DNA of 64,000 bases. Source: Dielma sp000508965 (lineage in GTDB: Bacteria; Bacillota_I; Bacilli_A; Erysipelotrichales; Erysipelotrichaceae). The notes beneath the pieces were generated by a model. That model searched no databases and was not told where the DNA came from. It was given only the letters and a program-made list of their open reading frames with translations. How positions within the stretch are numbered: position 1 is the stretch's first letter; each line of letters starts with the position of its first letter. Of the stretch, positions 1 through 7,087 are shown one piece after another. The stretch is from positions 124,001-188,000 of the forward strand of contig BAHV02000001.1 of NCBI GenBank assembly GCA_000508965.1, in the 5' to 3' direction. The position numbers were made by a program, and so were the translations under genes.

Positions 1-228
1 GTCAAAACAGAGAGTTTATGGTTGGTGCAAATAAACAAGAGGCGCTTAGAGTGAAGATGGTCAAGGAGTGGCACAGGTGAAAATAAGTAGCTTGTGACGG
101 AGGCACCCGTTAACGTGATAGAGTATAACTGATGAATCAGCGTACTTGATGAGATATTGTTTGTGAGAACAATATGAACCTGGGTGGTAACACGATAACT
201 CGTCCCTATATGGAGACGAGTTTTTTTT
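1..228 (+). promoter_or_regulatory. T-box leader (probable tRNA-Met) of metNIQ
   Basis: The leader contains the usual T-box landmarks in order: an AGAGAG segment and a GGTTGGTGCAA distal stem I loop near the 5' end, a candidate ATG specifier at 57-59 (GAAG-ATG-G), and the T-box core TGGGTGGTAACACG at about 181-194, followed at once by a terminator. In this family, uncharged tRNA pairs with the specifier and with the T-box bulge, which favours the antiterminator. An ATG specifier fits the methionine transporter downstream. The 5' end and promoter may lie outside the window. The class is clear; the specifier reading is inference. Confidence 0.88.
197..228 (+). terminator. T-box-controlled terminator before metN
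   Basis: AACTCGTC at 197-204 pairs with GACGAGTT at 215-222, followed by a run of T. The 5' arm lies just after the T-box core, so antiterminator and terminator would be mutually exclusive. Confidence 0.9.
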
Positions 229-250
229 ATAGATAAGGAGTGAAACCATT

Positions 251-1285
251 ATGATTAAATTAGATCACATCACCAAAACCTTTCAGACACCAAGTTTAGA
301 GGTTCATGCTTGTAAAGATGTTACATTGGATATCGGCGCCGGTGAGATTTATGGGATTATCGGATTTTCCGGAGCTGGTAAATCAACGCTTGTACGCTGT
401 ATTAATCTGCTTGAAAGACCTACCGGCGGAACTGTCAGCGTTGATGGTGTAGAGCTGACCGCTTTGCCTGAAAAAGAGCTTAGGGCAGTGCGCAAAAAGA
501 TCGGCATGATCTTCCAGCATTTCAATCTGATGCGCTCCCGAACGGTAGCTCAAAATATTGCTTATCCTTTAAAAGGCAGCGGTTTAAGTAAGGAAGAAAT
601 CAACAAAAAGGTAAATGAACTGCTGAAGCTGGTCGATCTTGAGGAAAAAGCAACTGTTTATCCTTCACAATTAAGCGGCGGTCAAAAGCAGCGTGTGGCA
701 ATAGCTCGTTCACTGGCCAATGATCCAAAGGTCTTGCTTTGTGACGAAGCAACCAGTGCCCTTGATCCGCAGACGACTAAATCAATCCTGCGATTACTGA
801 AGCATGTTAATGAGCAGTTAGGAATTACTATCGTATTGATTACTCATGAGATGGCGGTAATCAAAGAAATATGCAATCGAGTCGCAGTCATGGAAAATGG
901 TGAGGTTGTGGAAGAGGGCAATATTCTTGATGTATTTTCTTCCCCTAAACAGCAGGTTACCCGTGATTTCATCGATTCCACATCGACGATCAATAAGATC
1001 TATGAACTGATTGAGACGGATGATCCCATCATTCAGCTTGAGAAAGGTGAAAGCCTTGTTATTTTGCATTATACAGCTGGCAATACAGATAAAGCATTGA
1101 TTTCCGATGTATCAAGAAAGTTCAATATTAATTCAAATATTGCCTTCGGTAATATTGAAATTATTCAGAATACACCGCTAGGCAGTTTAGTTGTAAAGCT
1201 AAGCGGTGAAGAAGAAAATATTCAGAAAACAATTCTCTATTTAAGAGAGCATAATGTGAAAGTTGAGGTGCTGAAAACATGCTAG
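251..1285 (+). CDS. metN: Methionine ABC transporter ATP-binding protein MetN
   Basis: This is the ATPase of the MetNIQ importer for methionine and its derivatives, acting on the inner face of the membrane. The 344 residues show Walker A GFSGAGKST near residue 40, the signature LSGGQKQR near 140, and Walker B LLCDEATSALD. A C-terminal NIL domain (about 265-344) follows; in this family it binds methionine and allows trans-inhibition. AAGGAG lies upstream of the ATG. The gene overlaps metI by 7 bases and follows a T-box, so expression is expected to rise when Met-tRNA is uncharged. Length and domain order are normal for MetN. Confidence 0.95.
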   Translation: MIKLDHITKTFQTPSLEVHACKDVTLDIGAGEIYGIIGFSGAGKSTLVRCINLLERPTGGTVSVDGVELTALPEKELRAVRKKIGMIFQHFNLMRSRTVAQNIAYPLKGSGLSKEEINKKVNELLKLVDLEEKATVYPSQLSGGQKQRVAIARSLANDPKVLLCDEATSALDPQTTKSILRLLKHVNEQLGITIVLITHEMAVIKEICNRVAVMENGEVVEEGNILDVFSSPKQQVTRDFIDSTSTINKIYELIETDDPIIQLEKGESLVILHYTAGNTDKALISDVSRKFNINSNIAFGNIEIIQNTPLGSLVVKLSGEEENIQKTILYLREHNVKVEVLKTC

Positions 1286-1959
1286 AATTTCTTACTCAGC
1301 TGATGCCGAACGTTATCGATAAATGGCCGGCTTTTGTTCAGGCATGTATTGAATCTTTACAGATGATAGCTTTTTCAGGAATTATATCTGCCGCATTCGG
1401 TTTATTATTCGGAGTCATTCTCACCGTAACCGGCAAGGGTGGTATTATGGAAAATCGTATCATTTGGACGGTTCTTGACAAGCTGGTTAATATTTTCCGT
1501 TCCATACCGTTTATTATACTTGTTGCTCTCTTAATGGACGTTACAAGAGCCATATCAGGAACAACGATCGGTGTTAAAGGAGCTATTTTCCCATTGATTA
1601 TGGGTACTGTTCCATTCTTCTCAAGACAGATCGAATCATCCTTGGCAGAAGTTGATTATGGTTTGATTGAAGCCAGTCAGTCCATGGGTGATTCACCGCT
1701 TCAGACCATTCTGAGAGTTTATCTAAGAGAAAGCATCCCGGGTATTATCCGTGCTACTACGATTACACTGATATCACTGATTGGTCTGACTGCTATGGTT
1801 GGTGTTGTCGGCGGTGGCGGTATTGGTAATTTTGCTATTCAATATGGTTATTCCCGCCATCAAACAGATATTACTTATGTCTCTTGTATCGTCATTCTAA
1901 TCTTTATTACCTTGATTCAATCCATAAGCAACGTGCTTATTCAGAAAACCACACATTAG
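1279..1959 (+). CDS. metI: Methionine ABC transporter permease MetI
   Basis: This 226-residue membrane protein has about five hydrophobic segments and the permease (EAA) loop EASQSMGDSP near residue 140, which docks to the ATPase. It is the channel subunit of MetNIQ. It starts inside the end of metN (7-base overlap), which suggests translational coupling, and is followed by metQ with only 17 bases between. The operon order metN-metI-metQ is the usual one. Nothing is missing or unusual. Confidence 0.94.
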   Translation: MLEFLTQLMPNVIDKWPAFVQACIESLQMIAFSGIISAAFGLLFGVILTVTGKGGIMENRIIWTVLDKLVNIFRSIPFIILVALLMDVTRAISGTTIGVKGAIFPLIMGTVPFFSRQIESSLAEVDYGLIEASQSMGDSPLQTILRVYLRESIPGIIRATTITLISLIGLTAMVGVVGGGGIGNFAIQYGYSRHQTDITYVSCIVILIFITLIQSISNVLIQKTTH

Positions 1960-1976
1960 AAAAGGAGAAAACTAAA

Positions 1977-2828
1977 ATGAAAAAATTATCAAAAATCTTA
2001 TGTGCATGTTTATTATCTTTATCATTGGCTGCCTGCAGCAGCAATGACAAACCAAGCGATCAGCCAGAGGGGGATAACCCAACCGATGAAAGAATTACTG
2101 TGAAGCTGGGCGTTGTCGGTACTACGAATGAATGGTGGGATCCTGCCATTGCTGCATTAAAGGAAGAAGGCATCGATCTTGAATTAGTTGTATTCAGTGA
2201 GTATGTACAGCCAAACCGCGCATTGTCTGAAGGTGAGATTGACTTGAACGCTTTCCAGCATTATGCATATTTAAACAAAGAAATAGAAGAAGTAGGATAT
2301 GATATTACCGCTATTGCAGATTCAATCATCGCGCCATTAGGTATTTATTCTAAGAAGATTGCTTCCTTAGATGAATTAAAAGACGGTGACCAGATTGCCA
2401 TTCCTCAAGATCCAACCAATGGCGGACGCGCTTTAAAAATTCTTGAACAGGCAGGTTTAATTAAGGTCGATCCAGCTGCCGGTTATACGCCAGAGGTTAA
2501 AGATGTTACTGAAAATAATCTGAATCTGCAATTCGTGCAGGTTGAAGCAAGTCAGACAGCAGCTTTATTAGATGATGTGGCTGCCGGATTTATTAATGGT
2601 GCTCATGCCGTAGATAATGGTTATACGCCAAATAAAGATGCTATTTATATCGAGCAGGTTGAAGAAGGCAGTGATAACCCATATATTAATGTGATTGTTG
2701 CCAGAACAGCTGATAAAGATAACGAAACTTATAAAAAGGTAATTGAAGCATTCCAAACTGCTGAAACCGTTAAGGTTATCGAAGATGTTTATAAAGGTGC
2801 TTATAAACCAGCATTTACACTTGAATAA
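1977..2828 (+). CDS. metQ: Methionine-binding lipoprotein MetQ (NlpA family)
   Basis: This is the surface lipoprotein that delivers methionine to MetNI. The chosen ATG at 1977 follows AAAGGAGAAAACTAAA and begins a lipoprotein signal, MKKLSKILCACLLS... with lipobox LAAC and Cys20. An upstream in-frame start at 1884 would lie inside metI and bury the signal peptide, so it is rejected. The mature part is an NLPA-type periplasmic binding fold (KLGVVGTTNEWWDPA; later PNRALSEGEIDLNAFQH). The protein is 283 residues, normal for the family. A strong terminator follows. Confidence 0.94.
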   Translation: MKKLSKILCACLLSLSLAACSSNDKPSDQPEGDNPTDERITVKLGVVGTTNEWWDPAIAALKEEGIDLELVVFSEYVQPNRALSEGEIDLNAFQHYAYLNKEIEEVGYDITAIADSIIAPLGIYSKKIASLDELKDGDQIAIPQDPTNGGRALKILEQAGLIKVDPAAGYTPEVKDVTENNLNLQFVQVEASQTAALLDDVAAGFINGAHAVDNGYTPNKDAIYIEQVEEGSDNPYINVIVARTADKDNETYKKVIEAFQTAETVKVIEDVYKGAYKPAFTLE

Positions 2829-2838
2829 ATGATTCCTT

Positions 2839-2866
2839 AAGAAGAGCAAGCCTCTTCTTTTTCTTT
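2839..2866 (+). terminator. Terminator of metNIQ
   Basis: A perfect 8-bp stem, AAGAAGAG / CTCTTCTT, has loop CAAGC and is followed by a T-rich tract. It starts 11 bases after the metQ stop. Confidence 0.9.
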
Positions 2867-2935
2867 CATATTTCTTTCAAATACTTATCCCTAAAATTTA
2901 AGTTCTTTTCTTTATACTTATACAGAGGTGAGTTT

Positions 2936-3865
2936 ATGAAGAAACAAATACTTTTATTTTTTACAAGTGCATTGATTTTATGCGGATGTTCAGCTGACGA
3001 TGAACATATTGATTCAATTTATCGTATTCAGCAAAACCAAGTTGGTGATTATCGGAATTTAAAAGATGATTGGGATAATTCCAGTAAATTTAAGAACATC
3101 TATGATAAGTTAAGTGATGAATATAATGCTTTCATTTGCAGTACATTCAATTATGATATACTCGACGGTAAGCGACGATATGAATATACAGAGCTTCTTG
3201 AAGATATGCCGATAGAATATGATTATTATGGTAAAAATATTATTGTTTCCGATTCATATTTTGATTTTAATTTAATAGAAGATATTAACGGTCAAAAGGT
3301 TCAGGATGCTTTCATTCATGATCCTGATACACTTAATGTGCTGGTGCCGCTGAAATATCAGAATGACGAGCAAAAGATAATCAGCAGTTATCAGGACTTT
3401 ATGTATTTCAATAATGTAGAAGTTGATAATTTCTATAACAAGGAGCTGAATAAGGCTGAAAACAATAAAAAAGCTGAAGATTTTGTTATTCGCATAATCT
3501 ATGTCCCTGACAATACAGCCTATCCCGTCTATGATCCGCGTATTGAGAAAAGGTCCATTGATGATTGTATCACAGCAGTTATCGATTCAGAAAATTTTCA
3601 CCGTGTTCAGCTGAGTGCTTTAGAAACCCATAGTTTTTATATCAGTTCTGAGTATGCTGATTCATCAGATGTGGAAGCCATTTTTCAAAAATATGATTAC
3701 CTTAATGGCTTTCATGCTTTAAAAGCAGTCAGTGAAGAAGCAGAGGAATTCAGACAGGAAAAAATAACAGGGTTGATCGTCATTGGAGTATTAATTCTTA
3801 TATGCTTTACATTAATACTGTTGGTAATAAAATTGGTAATAAAACATAAGAGAAATAAAAATTGA
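2936..3865 (+). CDS. Unknown lipoprotein with C-terminal membrane segment
   Basis: I do not recognise this 309-residue protein. It starts with a lipoprotein signal (MKKQILLFFTSALILCGC, Cys18 as lipidation site). The middle is acidic, rich in Tyr, Asn and Asp, and outside the cell by prediction. A single hydrophobic stretch at about 272-302 and a basic tail (KHKRNKN) close the protein. A lipid anchor at the N terminus plus a membrane helix at the C terminus would tether both ends of the middle domain at the surface. GAGGTGAGTTT precedes the ATG. The gene stands alone between two terminators. Confidence 0.7.
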   Translation: MKKQILLFFTSALILCGCSADDEHIDSIYRIQQNQVGDYRNLKDDWDNSSKFKNIYDKLSDEYNAFICSTFNYDILDGKRRYEYTELLEDMPIEYDYYGKNIIVSDSYFDFNLIEDINGQKVQDAFIHDPDTLNVLVPLKYQNDEQKIISSYQDFMYFNNVEVDNFYNKELNKAENNKKAEDFVIRIIYVPDNTAYPVYDPRIEKRSIDDCITAVIDSENFHRVQLSALETHSFYISSEYADSSDVEAIFQKYDYLNGFHALKAVSEEAEEFRQEKITGLIVIGVLILICFTLILLVIKLVIKHKRNKN

Positions 3866-3870
3866 TAAAT

Positions 3871-3895
3871 GGCAACGAGTTCGATCGTTGTTTTT
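3871..3895 (+). terminator. Terminator after the lipoprotein gene
   Basis: CAACGA at 3873-3878 pairs with TCGTTG at 3885-3890 and is followed by TTTTT. Confidence 0.8.
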
Positions 3896-3918
3896 ATTTG
3901 GTAATTAATGATATTTAT

Positions 3919-4007
3919 TAAGACATTAGCTTTATTATGTGTTAATCTAAAATTAACGTTAAACAGATCATAACAATATTTAAGACACTAACAATTAGAA
4001 TAAGACA
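3919..4007 (+). repeat. Three TAAGACA repeats and an inverted repeat: candidate activator sites
   Basis: TAAGACA occurs at 3919-3925, 3981-3987 and 4001-4007, each in an A/T-rich context. An inverted repeat, GTTAAT-CTAAA-ATTAAC, lies at 3941-3957. All sit 50-140 bases upstream of the sigma-54 promoter at 4057. That is where enhancer-binding proteins of the LevR type usually bind, and one such protein is encoded in this operon. Binding is inference. Confidence 0.45.
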
Positions 4008-4056
4008 GTTTGCTTAATTAATTCTTTTTAACCCTTTTTTATCAATAAAACAGTAT

Positions 4057-4074
4057 TTGGCACGCTTATTGCTC
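4057..4074 (+). promoter_or_regulatory. Sigma-54 (-24/-12) promoter
   Basis: TTGGCACGCTTATTGCTC matches the RpoN consensus: TGGCAC, then TTGCT, with GG at 4059-4060 and GC at 4071-4072 exactly 10 bases apart. It lies about 42 bases before the first operon start codon. The operon encodes a regulator with the sigma-54 contact motif GAFTGA, which supports the assignment. Confidence 0.9.
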
Positions 4075-4115
4075 ATATATAAGTGAAAACATCATTTTCA
4101 GAAAGGAGTATATAT

Positions 4116-4400
4116 ATGAAAAAGATTTTAGTAGTCTGCGGCAGCGGGATAGCTACATCATCTACTGTCGCAAATCGTATCGGTGATATGCTTTATGAAA
4201 GAGGATTCCGAAATAAATTCACGATTGACACGGATGACGTGAAGAATCTCAATTCAATTATCAGCCACTATGATATTTTTATAAATATCACACCTAAATC
4301 CACTATTAAAGTTGACATACCTACTTTCAATGGACTTCCCTTCCTTACTGGCGTAGGCAAGGATGCTGTTATTGATGAAATTATTAAATTATTAAATTAA
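4116..4400 (+). CDS. PTS system galactitol-type EIIB
   Basis: This small cytoplasmic PTS protein passes phosphate from EIIA to the sugar in EIIC. The sequence MKKILVVCGSGIATSS has the phosphocysteine Cys8 in the P-loop-like motif typical of galactitol EIIB. The ATG at 4116 follows GAAAGGAG; an upstream in-frame ATG at 4083 has no such site and adds a poor N terminus. The product is 94 residues, normal for GatB. It is the first gene of the sigma-54 operon. The substrate is likely an acid sugar rather than galactitol, judging from the kinase and aldolase downstream (inference). Confidence 0.9.
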   Translation: MKKILVVCGSGIATSSTVANRIGDMLYERGFRNKFTIDTDDVKNLNSIISHYDIFINITPKSTIKVDIPTFNGLPFLTGVGKDAVIDEIIKLLN

Positions 4401-4430
4401 AAACACTATAAAGGGTAAAAGGAGATAAAT

Positions 4431-5792
4431 ATGGAATTTATTCAAATGCTTGTACAACCTATATTAGATATGGGAGCAGCTGTATTTTTACCGATCGTTA
4501 TGTTTATCATTGGCTTATGTGTGGGTATGAAACCATCAAAAGCTGCTGTTTCAGGTATTACCTTAGGTATAGCATTTACGGGTATCAGTATGGTAATGTC
4601 CTTCTTAACAGGTAATGTAGGAACTGCTGCCCAAGCTTTTGTGAAAAACAGCGGATTCACGCTTCCAGCACTTGATCTTGGCTGGGCGGCTATGCTGGGT
4701 TTCACATGGCAATGGCAATACGCGTTTTTGATGTTCCCAATTCAAATAGGGATCAACATTATTATGATTGTTTTTGGAATGACTAAAACATTGAATGTTG
4801 ATGTATGGCAGATTGTTAATAAGATATTTACAGCTTACATCGTTACAGTGATCAGCGGTAATATTTGGCTGGGCTTCATTGCGGCTACGATCCAAGTTAT
4901 ACTTGAATTGAAGAATGCTGATGTTATACAGGAACAAGTTTATGAAATTACCGGTGTGCCAGGTGTTACCATTTCGCACCCTATGCTGCTCAGCAATATT
5001 ATCATACTTCCGTTCGCTAAGCTGCTAGATAAAATTTTCCCGGACACTAAATCATTCGATGCTGAAGCATTACGTCAAAAAATAGGCTTCTGGGGAGAAA
5101 GCAGTGTTATCGGTGTTATTATTGGTACCGGTATTGGAATTATGGGCGGTTATTCAATCAGTAAAGCATTATTGGTTGGTATTCAGGCTGCTACCGCTTT
5201 AGTTATGTTTCCTATGGCAACTAAATTATTCATGACGGCACTCACACCGATCAGCGATGCAACAACTGCTTTTGTAAATAAGCATTTTCCTGATAAAGAA
5301 ATTATTATTGGACTGGATTGGCCAATCATAGCCGGTAATTCAGAAATATGGGTCGTAGCTATACTGACTATTCCATTCATAATAGGATTAGCTTTGATTC
5401 TTCCGGGCAATATCGTTCTGCCTCTAGCCTCTTTAACAGCTACCAGCTGTTTTGTTCCGGCTTTCATTATTTATCGTGGTGATATAAGAAAAATGCTGAT
5501 TACTAATATTTGTGCTGTTCCTCTATTTTTATGGATATCCAGTTACTTTGCGCCTGTTTTCACTCAGCTGGCTGCTGAGGTAGGCGGTGTAGCCGGTCTT
5601 GCTGAGGGGCAGATGCTGACCCAATATGGCATGAATTTGTCCGTACTGCGTTGGATCGTCTGTGAATCTTCACTATTCAATCCAATTGCATTAGTGCTTT
5701 TAGTTCTCGTTATCATTTTAGGTTATTTCTATTTCAAAGAAATGAAAAAAAGAGAAGCAGATTGTAAAGATCGATCTGTGAATAATAAATAG
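4431..5792 (+). CDS. PTS system galactitol-type EIIC permease
   Basis: The 453-residue protein has about ten or more hydrophobic segments spread over its whole length and matches GatC-type (Gat/SgcC) permeases. It would move the substrate across the membrane while EIIB phosphorylates it. AAAGGAG precedes the start. It lies between EIIB and the aldolase, with 8 bases before the aldolase start. Specificity within this family cannot be read from sequence; the neighbours suggest a four-carbon or related acid sugar. Confidence 0.9.
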   Translation: MEFIQMLVQPILDMGAAVFLPIVMFIIGLCVGMKPSKAAVSGITLGIAFTGISMVMSFLTGNVGTAAQAFVKNSGFTLPALDLGWAAMLGFTWQWQYAFLMFPIQIGINIIMIVFGMTKTLNVDVWQIVNKIFTAYIVTVISGNIWLGFIAATIQVILELKNADVIQEQVYEITGVPGVTISHPMLLSNIIILPFAKLLDKIFPDTKSFDAEALRQKIGFWGESSVIGVIIGTGIGIMGGYSISKALLVGIQAATALVMFPMATKLFMTALTPISDATTAFVNKHFPDKEIIIGLDWPIIAGNSEIWVVAILTIPFIIGLALILPGNIVLPLASLTATSCFVPAFIIYRGDIRKMLITNICAVPLFLWISSYFAPVFTQLAAEVGGVAGLAEGQMLTQYGMNLSVLRWIVCESSLFNPIALVLLVLVIILGYFYFKEMKKREADCKDRSVNNK

Positions 5793-5800
5793 GTGAATTT

Positions 5801-6457
5801 ATGTTAGACAATGAAAAAAAACAAGTATTGGAAAATGCTCTGCTGGCTGAAAAAGAAAATCTCTGTTACACGACAAGCGGCAATTTCAGTATGATTAACC
5901 GTGATTCAAATTTAGTTGCCATTACACCTACAGGTAAAGACCGTACTCAGCTGAGTTATTCAGATATCTTAGTAATTGATTTAGATGGCAATATCTTAGA
6001 AGGTCCTCAGGGCTTCGTACCTTCTTCTGAGAAAAATATTCATTTAAGTATATATAAAGCAAGGAAAGATATAATTGCTGTGGCACATACTCATTCACCC
6101 TATGCCTGTGTTTTTGCAGCATTAGGCAAAGAAATAAAGCCTGTCTTATTCGAAGCAAACCGTTTTGACTTCCGCTGTCCAATTTCTCCTTATCGTCAGC
6201 CCGGTTCTCAGGAATTAGCTGATAGTATAGTTGAAACACTGGGGGAACATGGAGTTGCCACAATTATGGAAACGCATGGCGCTTTAACTGCTTCAAGAAA
6301 AAGTATGAAGGATGCTCTTATTAAAGCAATCTATCTCGAAGATGTTGCCCGTACATATTATCGGATGGGTTGTCTGGTAGGGCTGGATAATGTTGAGACG
6401 ATGAGTCTTGAAGAATACGATCGGATGATGATAGCCTGTGGAAAAAAAGAATACTAG
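5801..6457 (+). CDS. Class II aldolase/adducin family protein (OtnC/FucA-like)
   Basis: This is a zinc-dependent class II aldolase or decarboxylase of about normal length (218 residues). Metal ligands appear as HTHSPYA near residue 92 and METHGALT near 155; the N-terminal TTSGNFSM matches the phosphate-binding TSGN loop. Family members cleave fuculose-1-P or ribulose-P, or decarboxylate 3-oxo-tetronate 4-phosphate (OtnC). A DUF1537 kinase in the same operon favours the OtnC-like role, giving dihydroxyacetone phosphate and CO2. That assignment is inference; no tetronate dehydrogenase or isomerase is present here. Confidence 0.85.
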   Translation: MLDNEKKQVLENALLAEKENLCYTTSGNFSMINRDSNLVAITPTGKDRTQLSYSDILVIDLDGNILEGPQGFVPSSEKNIHLSIYKARKDIIAVAHTHSPYACVFAALGKEIKPVLFEANRFDFRCPISPYRQPGSQELADSIVETLGEHGVATIMETHGALTASRKSMKDALIKAIYLEDVARTYYRMGCLVGLDNVETMSLEEYDRMMIACGKKEY

Positions 6458-6599
6458 TCTTATCGGCAAAATTATGATTATGGGTACATTATCAATTTTC
6501 GCATTAGGAATTATAAATAACAGTGCCCTCTTAAGCTGTATCAGCTTTATCCTTGCCCTGCTTTTAAATGACAGAGAAGGATTGGACAACAAGGAGTAA
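6438..6599 (+). CDS. Small hydrophobic protein hidden between aldolase and EIIA
   Basis: A GTG at 6438 opens a 53-codon frame that overlaps the end of the aldolase gene by 20 bases and stops 2 bases before the EIIA start. The product has two hydrophobic stretches (about residues 9-26 and 29-43) separated by INNSA, and an acidic tail NDREGLDNKE. It fills the whole 140-base gap, and its last codons contain the AAGGAG site of EIIA, so coupling is likely. The start has no clear ribosome site; internal ATGs occur at codons 13 and 15. I do not recognise the family. Confidence 0.55.
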   Translation: MEKKNTSLIGKIMIMGTLSIFALGIINNSALLSCISFILALLLNDREGLDNKE

Positions 6600-6601
6600 T
6601 T

Positions 6602-7072
6602 ATGGACTATGATGTAAATACTTTGTTTAATCAGAGCTTAATGCTATTTGATCAAAATTATACTGACAGTGCTGATTTTCTAACTCAAGCAGCTGATTTC
6701 CTTTATAAAAAAGGTTATGTCAGAGCTTCATATAAAGAAGCAATTATAAAAAGAGAAGAACTTTATCCTACCGGGCTGCCTACTGATGGTGTATCCGTAG
6801 CAATCCCTCATACCGATATTGAACATGCGATCAAGCCTTGCATACTTGTCGCAAAACCGGCAAATCGTGTACCTTTTAAACAAATGGCTGATGGTATTAA
6901 TGATGTCTATGTGCAGCTGATATTTTTAGTTGTTGTGACTGATCCAAAAAAAGAAGTGCAAATATTAAAAAAACTGATGGATTGTTTCCTTTGCAAAGAA
7001 AAATTACAAGAACTTGCATCAGTAAATACACCGGAAATTATGATTGATGCAATTTCACGTTTATTAAATTAA
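6602..7072 (+). CDS. PTS system EIIA, fructose/galactitol type
   Basis: This 156-residue cytoplasmic protein is a PTS EIIA type 2 domain. The phosphohistidine is in the motif VAIPHTDIEH near residue 65. It completes the PTS with the EIIB and EIIC encoded upstream. AAGGAG lies 4 bases before the ATG, inside the tail of the small membrane frame. The next gene, the regulator, begins 16 bases after the stop. In related systems the regulator is itself phosphorylated by HPr and the EII proteins, which would link induction to transport. Confidence 0.9.
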   Translation: MDYDVNTLFNQSLMLFDQNYTDSADFLTQAADFLYKKGYVRASYKEAIIKREELYPTGLPTDGVSVAIPHTDIEHAIKPCILVAKPANRVPFKQMADGINDVYVQLIFLVVVTDPKKEVQILKKLMDCFLCKEKLQELASVNTPEIMIDAISRLLN

Positions 7073-7087
7073 AGGCGGTGATATGTA

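Noticed and set aside
61..249. 62-codon frame on the minus strand at the left end
   Set aside because: It is antisense to the T-box and terminator, has no ribosome site and no sensible protein sequence.
1884..1976. Longer start of metQ
   Set aside because: It lies inside metI and would put 31 residues before a perfect lipoprotein signal; AAAGGAG marks the start at 1977.
4605..4979. 124-codon minus-strand frame inside EIIC
   Set aside because: Fully within the GatC-type gene on the other strand; composition reflects the antisense of membrane codons.
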